Of a stretch of 64,000 nucleotides of DNA, positions 45,688 to 57,100 are shown piece after piece. Position 1 is the first letter of the stretch. Every line of letters starts with the position of its first letter. The stretch is from Capitella teleta. Taxonomy: Eukaryota; Annelida; Polychaeta; Capitellidae. The translations under genes and the position numbers were made by a program. The DNA lies in contig KB295185.1 in NCBI GenBank assembly GCA_000328365.1, forward strand, positions 294,034 to 358,033. Reading direction: 5' to 3'. Below the pieces are notes generated by a model. That model ran no database searches. It had not been told where the DNA came from and saw only the letters and a program-made list of their open reading frames with translations.

Positions 45688-46104
45688 TCATTCATCTTGG
45701 TTCTTCTCCGACAAAAGCTTAATGTTATCCAGCACCTCAAGATATTTCAACACAGATGTCTTATTGACGTATTTACTCAGAGCCCACGGACTAAACAACC
45801 GAGTGTCCTGTTGAAGCAAAGTTCCCTGAAGACCTTTTGATTTCGCTCTCAGGAACGAGTATGAACTCTGACCTGGAGATAAAAAAAATTATAAATACAT
45901 TATTTTTCTCTAAAAGATTGATACGTACTCTCGAAGAAGCCATTGTAAACAGATGTCGTGATTGAGATCTTGAGTGCACTGGGGTCAATGATGGAATGTG
46001 CCGCTATGCTCTGAATTCCCAAATGAGGCACTTGCGTTTTCATGATGTAACTCAGATGGAGGGAGCCGTTGGTTTCAGTTGAGTTGGTTACTGTTATTCC
46101 GAGG
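45688..46104 (-). CDS. 3' end of an unrecognised conserved-looking gene (two exons)
   Basis: Two exons join in frame on the minus strand: 46104-45929 (acceptor CATACTTGCAG, donor AGA|GTACGT) and 45872-45688 (acceptor ATCTCCAG, stop TGA), with a 56-bp intron typical of this genome. The 120-residue product reads LGITVTNSTETNGSLHLSYI ... IQSIAAHSIIDPSALKISIT ... then SPWALSKYVNKTSVLKYLEV and ends EKNQDE. It looks like a soluble protein with a mixed strand then helix pattern. I do not recognise the family. Upstream exons were not found in the next kilobase, so the gene is incomplete here. It is convergent with DENND4. Confidence 0.6.
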
Positions 46105-46425
46105 CTGCAAGTATGTAATACAGTGATGAAACTGGAGTTTGATCAATTCAGAGTGTATTTCTTAACCCATGATTCATTTGGTTTTAACGCTTTTTTTTTC
46201 TTTTTTTTCTTTCAGTTGATAATCTTAGTACATGTACACTTGAGTGGATACTGTTGAAATTTCTTATGAATGTACTTTAATTCGGACCGCTTTGGTGGTC
46301 ATGGGGTCACAAGGAATCTTTAAGACACACTGAAGAGAATCAGGACTGCCAAGAGGGATTCTGTGACAAACTTGCTTTATATAATTTAAATGTCGACCAC
46401 AAAAAGTTGACCAGCTAGTGAGACA
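46105..46425. other. Intron or flank of the unrecognised gene
   Basis: AT-rich with a T-run at 46190-46210. No exon recognised. Confidence 0.35.
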
Positions 46426-46585
46426 AACCTGTAATGGTCAGTCACTCACTTATTACAATCTGATTAACCTGTAATGGTCAGTCACTTACTTATTACAATC
46501 TGATTAACCTGTAATGGTCAGTCACTCACTTATTACAATCTGATTAACCTGTAATGGTCAGTCACTTACTTATTACAATCTGATT
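46426..46585. repeat. Tandem repeat, four exact copies of a 40-bp unit
   Basis: Unit aacctgtaatggtcagtcac followed by tcacttattacaatctgatt. The four copies are identical except for one position that alternates C, T, C, T (cactcact / cacttact), so the array is an 80-bp dimer duplicated once. Confidence 0.95.
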
Positions 46586-48959
46586 GAGTTGAATAACCAG
46601 TTAGTGTGCAGATGCTATGCCAAGTGAAATGGTGAATTTGACAGTCACCGTGTGATCTGATGATCGACTGGTTACAGTCAGTGAATAACAGTGATCGTGA
46701 CTGATCCATCATTATAGGCCTACTCAACTCCATATAGCCATAATCCATAGGGATGATGATGGGGATTATAGCAAAAGGAATCGTGGAACGAGATTAAGGC
46801 CTACTAGACGAATTGTGCATAACGCGCGTAATAGTCAATCAGCGATCACGGCACTGTATACATCGTTTGTAACAAGCATGATCGTGTGATAGGTCAACAT
46901 GCCCTAGAACAATAAATATGGACAGTGACTGGTGAGCATCAATCATGATCTGACGATGCTCTGCTGCACTTGATTTGAACTTCAAAGTGCAAGTAAATGA
47001 CACTTTCCATATTTCAAGTTACAAACAAATTTCCGTGGGAGTATTTTCCTGACCCCCCTTGGTTGGCTGCACTGCTTCGCGACTTGCCAACTTCACCCGC
47101 ATTCAAACTCTCCAGGGTTGGCAGGTCTGGGTCTGCCATATAAAGCTCATCTATCCTTATGAAAAATCGCCTTTTGCGCACAGTAAAAGTAGGACATTGG
47201 TGATATGAGAAAAGTTCAGCAGTAAATCTAAAACCAGGATCGGTCGTTGTGGCCCTTTGCGAGATTGCAGGTTACATCATGGACGCTGTTATATTAATAT
47301 TTGGCAAATTATTTGCGTGAAAATTGTAAGGTAACCTGGAAGCCTAGAATTTTACTTAGTGTGGACTCATTTTGAGCCTGACATGGGCGATCGGGATCAG
47401 CCATAGTATAGGGCTAGGTGAGCAGGTGAGTTGCTCTCCTATTTAGATATGGAGTGTGACTACGTACTGCAAGCCAATGTGACTGAGTGAGGGTTCCCTG
47501 CGTCATTATACATGATTATAAATCACATATTTATTACGTGTATGACATACTCACAACATACTATGTACTCATTATGTAGTCACACGCACACTATAAATAG
47601 TGTAATTATCACTATATTTCATTGGATTTATATATTTTTTTATATTTCATTGGGTTTTAGCTGCATTCTGTAGCCACAATATGTGGGGATGATGATTGTC
47701 ATCAATGATCAAAAAATATATATATATATATATATATAGACTATAGGCTTGGAACGAGATTAAATATTAAAAGAATTTATGATCATTATGATCATGATGA
47801 TGATCATGATGTATTAAGTTACCAAGTATGGTGAAAATCGGGCCATTTTTCGGGATCAGATACCAATTGGAATATGTAGTTAGGCTCTGATAAGATAAAT
47901 TTCTCCAAGTGAATTGTGATCAAGCTTCTCCTAAGAGCTTGAAAAGTTAAAACTGCACATATTAATGATATCGTGCAGGCGATAATATAAGAATTCATGG
48001 GGATGACAGCCCTCAAATGCCCGTATGATCATTGCTACAACATTATTTTCTGCGCTGAAAACGGACGTGCTTTGTGAGAACTCTTCCGGAGTCACCCGTC
48101 AACAGCCAAAAATATGCTACAGCTAGTGTAACCTCTCGCTAGATTTTTGACGAATAAATAAACTGTTAGCGTTTAGTAAGAAATCCAAGATATGACAATA
48201 ATTAAGGCCATTGTGTAATATAACTGCATGCATGCTTCATTACAGCTTCTGCTAGAATGGGCTCAACGACAAATACAATATAGTAAATGACCCAGTAGCC
48301 TAAATATCTCAAATATTTGATAATTATAAGGGCTACTCCGACTATAAACGGTGATTATTTTGAGATACAGCGAGCATTTTCATAGAAAATTAATGTTTTT
48401 TAACACTTTTAGACAAGTCCAAATGTCCCTATTGCTATGAATAAACTGTTGAATAAACCTAAATATTTCATTAATGCAATCGGCTTCAAATAATGCGTTT
48501 TTATTAAACGTTGCCAAGTACGTACGTGGTATATTTAATAATCATGTCTAAATTCAATACAGGTATTGCCAAGAGGTAGAAATTAAAAAAAAATGTCCGA
48601 TATTACCTTTCAAAATCTACTCCAGTTTTTGTTTGTTTTATAAATGCAATTCGGGGGGAGGGTCCCGCCATCGGCATCGCTCTAAAAAGAACGGTATGAA
48701 TTTTTAGGGGTATAGATCTCAATTATAGAGACAAAAATGGGGTATGTTTTTTTGGGGAGAGTTAGCGATTTGTGTATGTCTCCATCTCTTGTCTAGTAGC
48801 CTTGCACATCTCCGTCATTGTATGCTTTTGCTGGGAAGAGAGGAAACATGCATAATAGTGCATGTGTAAATTTTTAATGCATTGCCACGATAGGCGTGGT
48901 CTTGTGCATGCGATACGCTTTCACATTGGAGTTACAAAAGATGCAAATTTTTCTTTAAG
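46586..48959. other. Non-coding region upstream of the fibrinogen-domain pseudogene
   Basis: AT-rich with a (TA)n run at 47716-47737 and a gatcatgatgatgatcatgat word cluster near 47780-47812. No exon for a signal peptide or N-terminal part of a fibrinogen-related protein was recognised. Confidence 0.4.
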
Positions 48960-50558
48960 GTACAACGAGCTATAAGGATATTCAAAACCGAGGAAACTCC
49001 GTCAGCGGAGTTTACACGATTGACATTCAAGGTGGTGCAGACATGCGAGTCTATTGCGACATGACCACTGACGGGAGTGGGTGGTTAGTGAGTCATTATG
49101 TGCATGAGGTTTGTTCCTTTAACTGAGTCATCTTACAGGTCTTCCAGAGACGCCAGGATGGTTCACAAGATTTTTACCTGAATTGGGATGAATACGCCGC
49201 AGGATTTGGCGATCTGAACCGCGAATTCTGGTTGGGTAAGCGACATTTTACTGTGATTTCAGCTTCGATTCAAACATTTGTCTCTTCGATTCAAATCATC
49301 TCATGTAAAAACAGGTCGCTGCAATCGATCCAATTGGATGTTTTAAATGTTGCTTTAACATTTACAGATCATTAATGTCGGCCCAAACCATACTCAGCGT
49401 AACTAGAAAGCATGCACTCGTAGGGCAAAAAAATAACCTCCGCTGATGGTTGAACAGGCAGGCAATCAGATTAAAACACGCATGGAAACATAACCCCCAC
49501 TGACAGCGGTAGTAATAATAATAATAATAACATGTACAATACTAGAGGAAAATTAATCCATTTGTCAATATTATGGAAATAATAATTTGCTCACTATGTA
49601 TTTTCAAAGATAAGTTAACTGGGACTGACCCGTGGATCGGGTACATTCACTACATTGTAATACAACAACAAAGGACGCATCAAAATAACAATGTCAATTG
49701 GGCGAACTGAAATAGCCGCGTTTCCATGGCAATTAACTGCACCGTGCAATTAATTGGTGGGCTGAATTTGGCCGTCTAAATATTCTCATATACAGGGAAT
49801 ATCTGAGATAATTGACCTGTGAATCCTTTATGCAGGAGAGGGAATTGCCGACAGACAACGAAAAGACTACCTCTCTCTTTCCCAGGAAATACATCTGTAA
49901 TAATAATGTATGTTGTACATGCATAGAATCTGAATTTGTAAGAGAAATGATGAATCAGTTTTAATTTCCATCTTTTTCTTATCTTTCTCTATGATTTGTT
50001 CAAGAAACAATCCTCTATGGATGATAATAATGAAGCAATCTATTGCATGTGAATGAAAAGGCTTAGCTTACTCATCCTATCTAATCCTATGTTAATAGGA
50101 AAGCGAAACCTCCACGTCTGAACCTCAACTCAGACGTACGAAATGAGAGTGGACCTCAGGGACCTTGGGGGCGAGACAAGGTTCACTTAGAAGTGGCTCA
50201 GAGGCGGAGAAATTCAATTTGACCATCGGTGGATACTCCGGAACCGCTGGTGAGTCATCAATGCGGGAAATAGATTTCATTTAATTCGGGGATTTTTGAT
50301 GCAGGGAACGGCATGTATGTTCATAATGGCAGCGCATTCACAACAAAGGACCAAGACAACGATCTTCGTTACGGTTTAAACTGTGCCCTTTATTACAGTG
50401 GTGCCTGGTGGTACAATGCCTGCTATCATTCCAACCTGAACGGCGTGTTTCTCAATGGAGTATATGCAGGAGTGCAGCGTGGTGTTACATGGAACAAATG
50501 GAAAGGTGATCTGTACTCTATGCCATTCAGTGAGATGAAGATCCGACCGATCGGATGA
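48960..50558 (+). pseudogene. Fibrinogen-related protein, C-terminal domain, broken
   Basis: Fibrinogen C-terminal domains bind sugars or other ligands outside cells. Exons: 48960-49087 (DIQNRGNSVSGVYTID, then YCDMTTDGSGW), 49139-49235 ([19 protein letters not shown]), 50099-50249 (YEMRVDLRDL, then EKFNLTIGGYSGTAG) and 50305-50558 (NGSAFTTKDQDND ... SEMKIRPIG, stop). The last exon has the Ca-binding-type DQDND run and the usual WWYNACYHSNLNG core. The third exon has an in-frame TGA at 50119-50121, and its two halves are in different frames, with about five residues missing between them near 50185. With the N-terminal exons also unseen, this is best read as a recently decayed gene. The intact outer exons leave an assembly error possible. 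Confidence 0.75.
49236..50098 (+). other. Large intron of the fibrinogen-domain pseudogene
   Basis: 863 bp, with an (ATA)n stretch near 49512-49528. No exon seen. Confidence 0.5.
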
Positions 50559-52258
50559 TTCATTTCGCTTTCATTTCATCGGAAACATCAACTTATATAA
50601 ACACACATTTATTAAGAAAATTTTCTTTTTATCCATTTCATTTTCCACTTTGTTTTAATTAAACATAATGGATTTGATTATAAATTTGTGAATATATGCT
50701 ATTATAGCCTGCATACATGTTTCATTACTAGTAGATTTATCTACTGTGTCATTGTTAATTTTTTACTTTAGAAGTTTTTATATCAACCAGTTTATTTTCC
50801 AGTCTCATTCATTTAAATTTCAATGACTGATTGGTTGTTTTATAAAATTTGGAATATATCATGCCTACTTTGAGTTTTCTCTCATTTGATTAAGATGTCA
50901 AGTCCAGTGCCATTTTGAATTATCCCTTCCATAATCCTATAATGTATACATTCTAAATAATATTTATAATGTATACATTATTTAATATTATTATTATCAT
51001 TTATCTTAATTATTTATGACAGTAACTATATTATATTTACTGTCATAAATAATTAGGATACATGTACATATTTATAATCAAGAGGTCATACAATTATATG
51101 TAATCTAAATAAGTGAGTCCCTCAAGACAAAATCAATTCCAAGAACATGAAGACCTTGCAGAAGCTTATCATTGTTTCACTTCTTTGAGCAGACAGAAAC
51201 AGTAAGAAGATGGAGTGGTATTAACACTCTCCCCCTCATTTTTCCATGGCAACACATTTCGGATCTCCTTGCATTAATTTGATATGAGACGCTTTCGGCC
51301 GTTACAAGGGCAAAAGGGTTAAACAATAAATAATTGTTCAATATGATAGCACCAGAGCAACTGACGCCTCATAGCAAACACCATAAAATTACACTTTTTT
51401 TCATGTATTTCATATTTACAATTGAACGCAGTTCACTATAGTACATGTAGTAGTTATATGTAAAGTGACAGGTGGCCCGCGTCAAGTAGTTCAGCCAGTA
51501 AGGAACTCATTCTGATATTCATTAAAGAATCCAAACAAACTTGTGTCAGAGGAGTATGAACCCCTGCTCTATTTAAAAGTCTTCTGACAATTTCAAGGTA
51601 ATGACAGAGAAATTTAAATGTTTAAATTACTAATATTGCCGCATAGAGATATATAGATATAAATATCATACATAGATATATTGCCACACACACATATATA
51701 TGTATAGCATGCGAATGGAATCATGTAACCGTCGCAATGTCAAAATGCGGGAAAACGTGATCGAATATTGCTGATAATTTTCATCACGCACATACATCGC
51801 CATGGTTACGGAGTGTCTTTCAGAGTTCACATCATAACCTGAACTATGTCCTGTTGTAAATGTCTTCCAATTGACTACACTTGTAAACGCAGAAACTAGT
51901 TAAAACTATAAATGAAATGCTTTGTTGAAACTCTTTACATTGATACCTTCAATTGAAAAATTGCATATGGATCTGTACCCATAATACCAAGTGCTTGAAA
52001 CGACCACTAATTAGCGCTTTTTCCTCGTTAAAATAATTCATTCTGAGTACAGCTCAAACAGAAATTAAACCAGATTAGAGTTCCAAAAATGCACATAATT
52101 TGTGTTGCATTCTGAAGTTAACATGTTTTTTTCCCGAAATACACTGAAACAGTAAAGGACTTTTACTGTTGATGCAAAAATTAACAAATTCTGATTGTAA
52201 CCAATATAGAAGAAGATCCAAGCACAAACATATTTAATGAATATTCATAATTTCCTCA
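50559..52258. other. Non-coding, palindrome-rich AT region
   Basis: Contains the 3' flanks of the fibrinogen-domain pseudogene and UBL7 (minus-strand ATTAAA near 52233). Holds aatgtatacatt palindromes near 50940-50980 and a perfect stem-loop at 51007-51055. No gene. Confidence 0.45.
51007..51055. repeat. Perfect 19-bp inverted repeat (stem-loop)
   Basis: Arms TAATTATTTATGACAGTAA at 51007-51025 and its exact complement at 51037-51055, separated by 11 bases. The stem extends a few more pairs with one mismatch. Probably a palindromic MITE remnant; a hairpin RNA is possible. Confidence 0.8.
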
Positions 52259-53689
52259 TCACATGGAGGGATCACCAAACAAGATCTGAATGGCCGCTGG
52301 GAGGTTTCCACCAGCAGCTTCGAGGGCGTGTCTGGCAACAACCTCATCTTGTATACCCATCGCGCGCAGTTGCTCCAACTGGGCCTGGAACGGATCCGCT
52401 CCAGTAGAGGGCGCTGGTGCAGTGGCCTGTGACAGAGCCTGGTGTAGGAAGTCAGTAGTGATGCCTTGTGTGGAGGAGGAGGAGGAGGAGGAGTTATCGG
52501 TCCTCTGGAAGTCAGTAATATCAAAATATGAATACATTAAATATAAGAAGCAAGGAAATACACACAGATGTTGAGGGTGTGGATTCGCTAGCCATGGCTA
52601 GAGCGGCCGCTAACTGAGATGGCGTGATAGTCTGCTGTGGTCGGCCGCCTGACTGGGTCTCCATCAATTCCTCATCATCAGACATTTGATCAAGTGAATA
52701 TGTTGCTGGAAAAAAAATCACATTATCAAGTGTACATATAGGTGATTAGGTCGGCACCTCTACTGTTGGCTCCGGAGGTGGAGGCTGCCTGAGATTCTTC
52801 GTTGACTGCAGCTGCTATAAACATGGCAGCATGTCCTAAGGAAGGATGTCGCTCCAAAACACTGCAGAAATAAACGAGAGTAATACATTTCTGCAAATAC
52901 TTCCAAACACACCCGTTGATGTACTGTGGATCTGCTAATATATGCAGCAGTTCTGGACTTTGCAGCATGGCTGAAAACTGAATATAAAATAAAGTGTGTT
53001 CAGAATTTGCTAAATACCAATAGCAACAGGGTCTGAAGCCAAGCCTGGAGTTGCGGCCATTATGTTCTCTAATGTCTCCTGCTTGCTCAACATGTTATCA
53101 ACCTACAGAGAAAAAGTCACACTGGGAAATCCTATCAAATATCAAAGCGCACCGTTTGACGGAACGTCGTGTTGATAAGAGCTGCTTGGAATGCTGTAAC
53201 CACCTGCTCCATCTCTACTTTGTCCAGAGGAGCTGCAGAGAGAGGATCTTAGTACAGGGTAATTTCACAAATCGAGACTCACGAGTCGCCTCCGCCTCTT
53301 CCAGGGCCGGGGGACATTTCAACAGAAAGATGGTGGATCCGTCTTTAATGCCAAAGCTTTTCAGGCTGTTGCCTTCCTTCAATCTGCGTCCAGCGTGAAC
53401 CATTTCTGAGAGGGGAGGCAATATCAAACGCAAATTTGAATCACAAAATCACGAAAATGATTTTTTTTTTGCTTCAACATAAAAATCATAACGCATCATG
53501 ATGGGCGATAATGAGTGATTCTCAAGATGACCAAGCTAAAAACTCACCGAATTCTTCATTCGTCTTTCCGATTCTCTCAGAAATTAGTTTCGAAAGACTC
53601 CCTGTATCTGCTGAGAGATCGACATCGCTCAGCTGACAACGCGTGATGCATTTGCTCTTCGTTTTGTCACAATAGTTGATTGTTGCCAT
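52259..53689 (-). CDS. UBL7: Ubiquitin-like protein 7 (UBL and UBA domains)
   Basis: Shuttle-type adaptor: an N-terminal ubiquitin-like fold and a C-terminal UBA that binds ubiquitin. Eight exons keep frame: 53689-53548, 53405-53283, 53232-53153, 53102-53018, 52970-52913, 52861-52758, 52705-52566 and 52504-52259, giving 325 aa (human about 380). The UBL is in exons 1-2 (SKLISERIGKTNEEF, then LKEGNSLKSFGIKDGSTIFL). Exons 3-5 match the middle of UBL7 (MEQVVTAFQAAL; TPGLASDPVAI; SPELLHILADPQYI). Then an acidic and Ser/Gln linker and a serine run from GGA repeats. The UBA is at the end (LEQLRAMGIQDEVVARHALE, AGGNLPAAIQILFG). The first ATG is MATINYC. It shares a 418-bp divergent promoter region with beta-hexosaminidase. 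Confidence 0.88.
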
Positions 53690-54107
53690 TTTCGGGGTGA
53701 AGGACGAATACACTTCAAGGAAAAGTTCTGTCTTGTTCTATTTAGAAATGCCCGCCCAGAGATCTGTATAATTCCGTTATTGCGTTAAATTTCGGTTAAA
53801 TCGACCATAATTTATGCATATATATTAAAGCTTTGCAAATAGACATACTTTTTATATTCTCCTTTATTATTATTCAAAATAATAAACCAATGAATGAATG
53901 GAAAAACAATTAGGACAAATAAATCAACATCTAGCTTATTTCGACGCAAGGGTCACGTGTCAGCTGGATCATGTGACTCCTCTTCAGTTTGTTGTTGTGA
54001 ATCATTCGAGCGCATCTTATGAGTGCTTAGACTTCCCTCGGCACTTCTCTGTGGAAACGCCCTCAATCTGGTGCATCAATCAATTGCGTTTGTGACTCCA
54101 ACACATC
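53690..54107. promoter_or_regulatory. Divergent UBL7 / beta-hexosaminidase promoter region
   Basis: 418 bp between the two start codons, which point away from each other. No TATA box at a convincing distance. Two E-boxes with TFEB/CLEAR character lie on the hexosaminidase side (separate entry). The short shared interval suggests a bidirectional promoter; transcription start sites are not visible. Confidence 0.5.
53952..53977 (+). promoter_or_regulatory. Pair of CLEAR-like E-boxes
   Basis: GTCACGTGTC at 53952-53961 matches the CLEAR consensus GTCACGTGAC at 9 of 10 positions. ATCATGTGAC at 53968-53977 matches at 8 of 10. They are 16 bp apart and 130-156 bp before the hexosaminidase ATG. CLEAR sites are bound by TFEB/MITF-family factors and drive lysosomal genes, HEXA and HEXB among them in mammals. 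Function here is inferred. Confidence 0.55.
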
Positions 54108-57100
54108 ATGAAGGCACTTTTGCAGTGGGCTGTTGTCCTCGCAGCGATTGCTGTCAACTGCCTTGAGGCATATACCGCCGGAGCGCCACAGTCTAAAGGA
54201 GAGCCATGGCCCAAGCCAGCTGTCTACCAGACCACAGACTCCACCCTCTTCCTCAGTCAGTTCAACTTCAAGTTCACAGTTGTCGGCGAGGATTGCGCGA
54301 TTTTGCGTGGTGCTCTTGGGCGGTATTTCAAGCTGATATTTTACCCTGGATCACAACTGTCGCGTTCCAAGAGAGATGCTCTCAAATTCCACCCTGAAGA
54401 AGCAAATATGGCAGAAGAGCTGCTTGAATTGAAAGTCAATGTCCAACAAAAATGCTCCGATGGTGACTTTCCCGAGCACGGCATGGACGAGTCTTGTGAG
54501 TTATGAAAGTCAAGCAAACATTAATCGAGAGCTAACTCCTTTCTGTTGTAATTCTGTATTAAAGAGGACCACTGTTCATTTTGGAACCTTTTTAGATCGG
54601 TTCTGTGGGCTTTATTGGGTGACGAGAAACCATTTTCGAAACATTTGGCCAACTGTGAATGATATTTAAGACGAATTAAAATACAACTTTCTTGCTCAGG
54701 CAGAATAGCTTGAAACAAGATGAGTGTGAGATTTCTTTTAGAAATGCTGAAAGATCTGCTCACTCAACAGCTCCCATTGTTAACAATAGGAGAAATACTT
54801 TTATGCCCATCACGACGGTATGAAATCGAACGTGAGAAGAAAGCGAGATTTTAAACCTCTCAAATTCGATGTATCTAGGAATTAGCCCACAGCAAGCGTA
54901 TTGTCTAAAAATATGTCAGTCAATAGGCATATTTGTCTTTTGGGGTGAATTCTCTATCATTGATTCATTCGTTAATGGTTCAAAACAACCAGAGGTCCTC
55001 TTTAATAATTTTAAGACATCATTTAATTCACTTCTAATTCTAAATAACACATCCATCTAAAACATTGTAATATTTATGTCATCTGCTTTTTCCATTTATC
55101 TGGCCGTTACCATAAGAACCAGGCGTCATGAGGTCATATGAGAGTACATATAATCATATATGAATTTCAGACACTCTCTATGTTGGAGGAAGCAGTGAGT
55201 TGGTCAGTCCATCCATTTGGGGTGCATTGAGGGGTCTTGAAACATTCAGTCAGCTGACCTACAAGGGTCAAAATGGAATGGTATTTAGTCTGATTTGTTT
55301 TTAATCTTCAAAATTCCAGTTCATTTCTCATAATAGCTTCTGGTCAATGAAACCAAAATTACTGACAAACCTCGATTTGCTTGGAGGGGAGTTTTGCTGG
55401 ATTCATCTCGACATTTCTTACCCAAGAAAGTCCTCTTTGAGAACCTTGTGAGTCGTTTCCTTTTCTAAATTGCAAAATGAGAATTTGTTTTCATTGCAGG
55501 ATGCTATGGCATGGAACAAATTGAACGTCTTCCATTGGCATATTGTGGATGATCAGTCATTCCCATATCAGAGTCTTTTATTTCCGGCTCTGAGTGAGAA
55601 GGTGAATCCCTGAATATCATGATTATTAATTTATCAGTTATTTGTATATTATTCTGTTTAGTAACACTATATGAAACAAGTTTTATAATGCTCTAATATT
55701 TCTGAAATGCTCTGTTTGATCTACTTGATTTGAGATATTTAATGAGGTAAAAATTTGGAGAAGTTTAAATGGGTTAAAACAACATATCTGGAATTTACTG
55801 AGACTAAAATCCTGTTAGGATGTTTTTCCAAGTTTCAATGATGAAAATAGACAATTTTTTTAGCCGTTTTACCACTGATAAGGATCAAGGGGCGTTCAAT
55901 TTATGGCATAAGTTTACCATTAAGAGGGGAGGTAATGAATGCACTTGAAAAGTAATTACATCTTCAAACAACATCATGTGATAAGACTTCATATCACATG
56001 ATAACATCATGTGACACCAATTGAATATGGATTCCTGATATCTGAAATTTTTTTCACTTTCAGGGTGCGTATGATCCATACACACATGTCTACACCCAGC
56101 AGGATGTTGCTGATGTCATTGAATACGCCAGAGTTCGTGGCATACGTGTGGTCCCAGAATTCGACACGCCAGGTACCTTGACCTGCAGCCTTTGGCTTTG
56201 ATTAGCATGTTATCCCAATTGCAGGCCATTCACAATCCTGGGGCCCAGGGCAGCCTGGCCTTCTCACTCAGTGCTACGATAAATCTGGTCAGCCTAACGG
56301 TCAATTTGGACCCATAGACCCCACTCTTAACACCACTTATCCGTTCCTCAAGCAATTCATGGGAGAAATTGCTAAAGTTTTCCCTGATAAATATGTTCAT
56401 CTCGGAGGGGATGAAGTCTCATTCAGCTGCTGGTAGGGAGACTTAGCTTTAGTCATGTGACCATCATGTGATTTTTATTAGGCAGAGCAACCCAACAATC
56501 AAACAATTTATGACTGACAAAGGTTTTGGAAGTGATTATGCTAAATTGGAGGCATTCTACATGCAGAAGTGAGTGCGATTATGAACCAAGTGTTTTCTTT
56601 TATATATTCTCCTTTCTCTTCCTCAGTTTGCTAGATATTGTCGGATCGTATGGAAGCGGTTATTTAGTTTGGCAAGAAGTTATTGACAATGGTGTCAAGG
56701 TGAAATATTTCACGTTGTTCATTTCTCAAATTCCGATTTTTCATGAGAGAGCTATAACAAAGCGATGAAATATTCATTCAAATTGTCAGGTTAAGCCTGA
56801 CACCGTAGTTCATATCTGGAAAAGCGGAGCAAAAGAGTTAAACAGCACCACGTGGCTGGGTCTGCAGACCCTCTACAGCACTTGTTGGTACCTCAATCGG
56901 GTCTCCTCCGGTGCAGATTGGCCGACACACTATGCTTGCGACCCTCAGAAATTTAATGGTATAATTTCTCAGAATAGTTTCTATGTTCTGCTGTTGTAAT
57001 CAAGTGCTTGCTTGAGTAATATTCGGGATTTTGGTGAACAGGTTAAATCGGATACGACTGCTCATGTGTTGAAACACTCAGAGTCCGAAGTGAGCATAAT

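Noticed and set aside
46426-46585. CRISPR-like array
   Set aside because: Direct tandem repeat without spacers, in animal nuclear DNA.
47028-47160. Short minus-strand frame beginning MADPDLPTLESLNAGEVGKS
   Set aside because: About 43 codons, no splice partners found and no recognised family. Kept out for lack of support.
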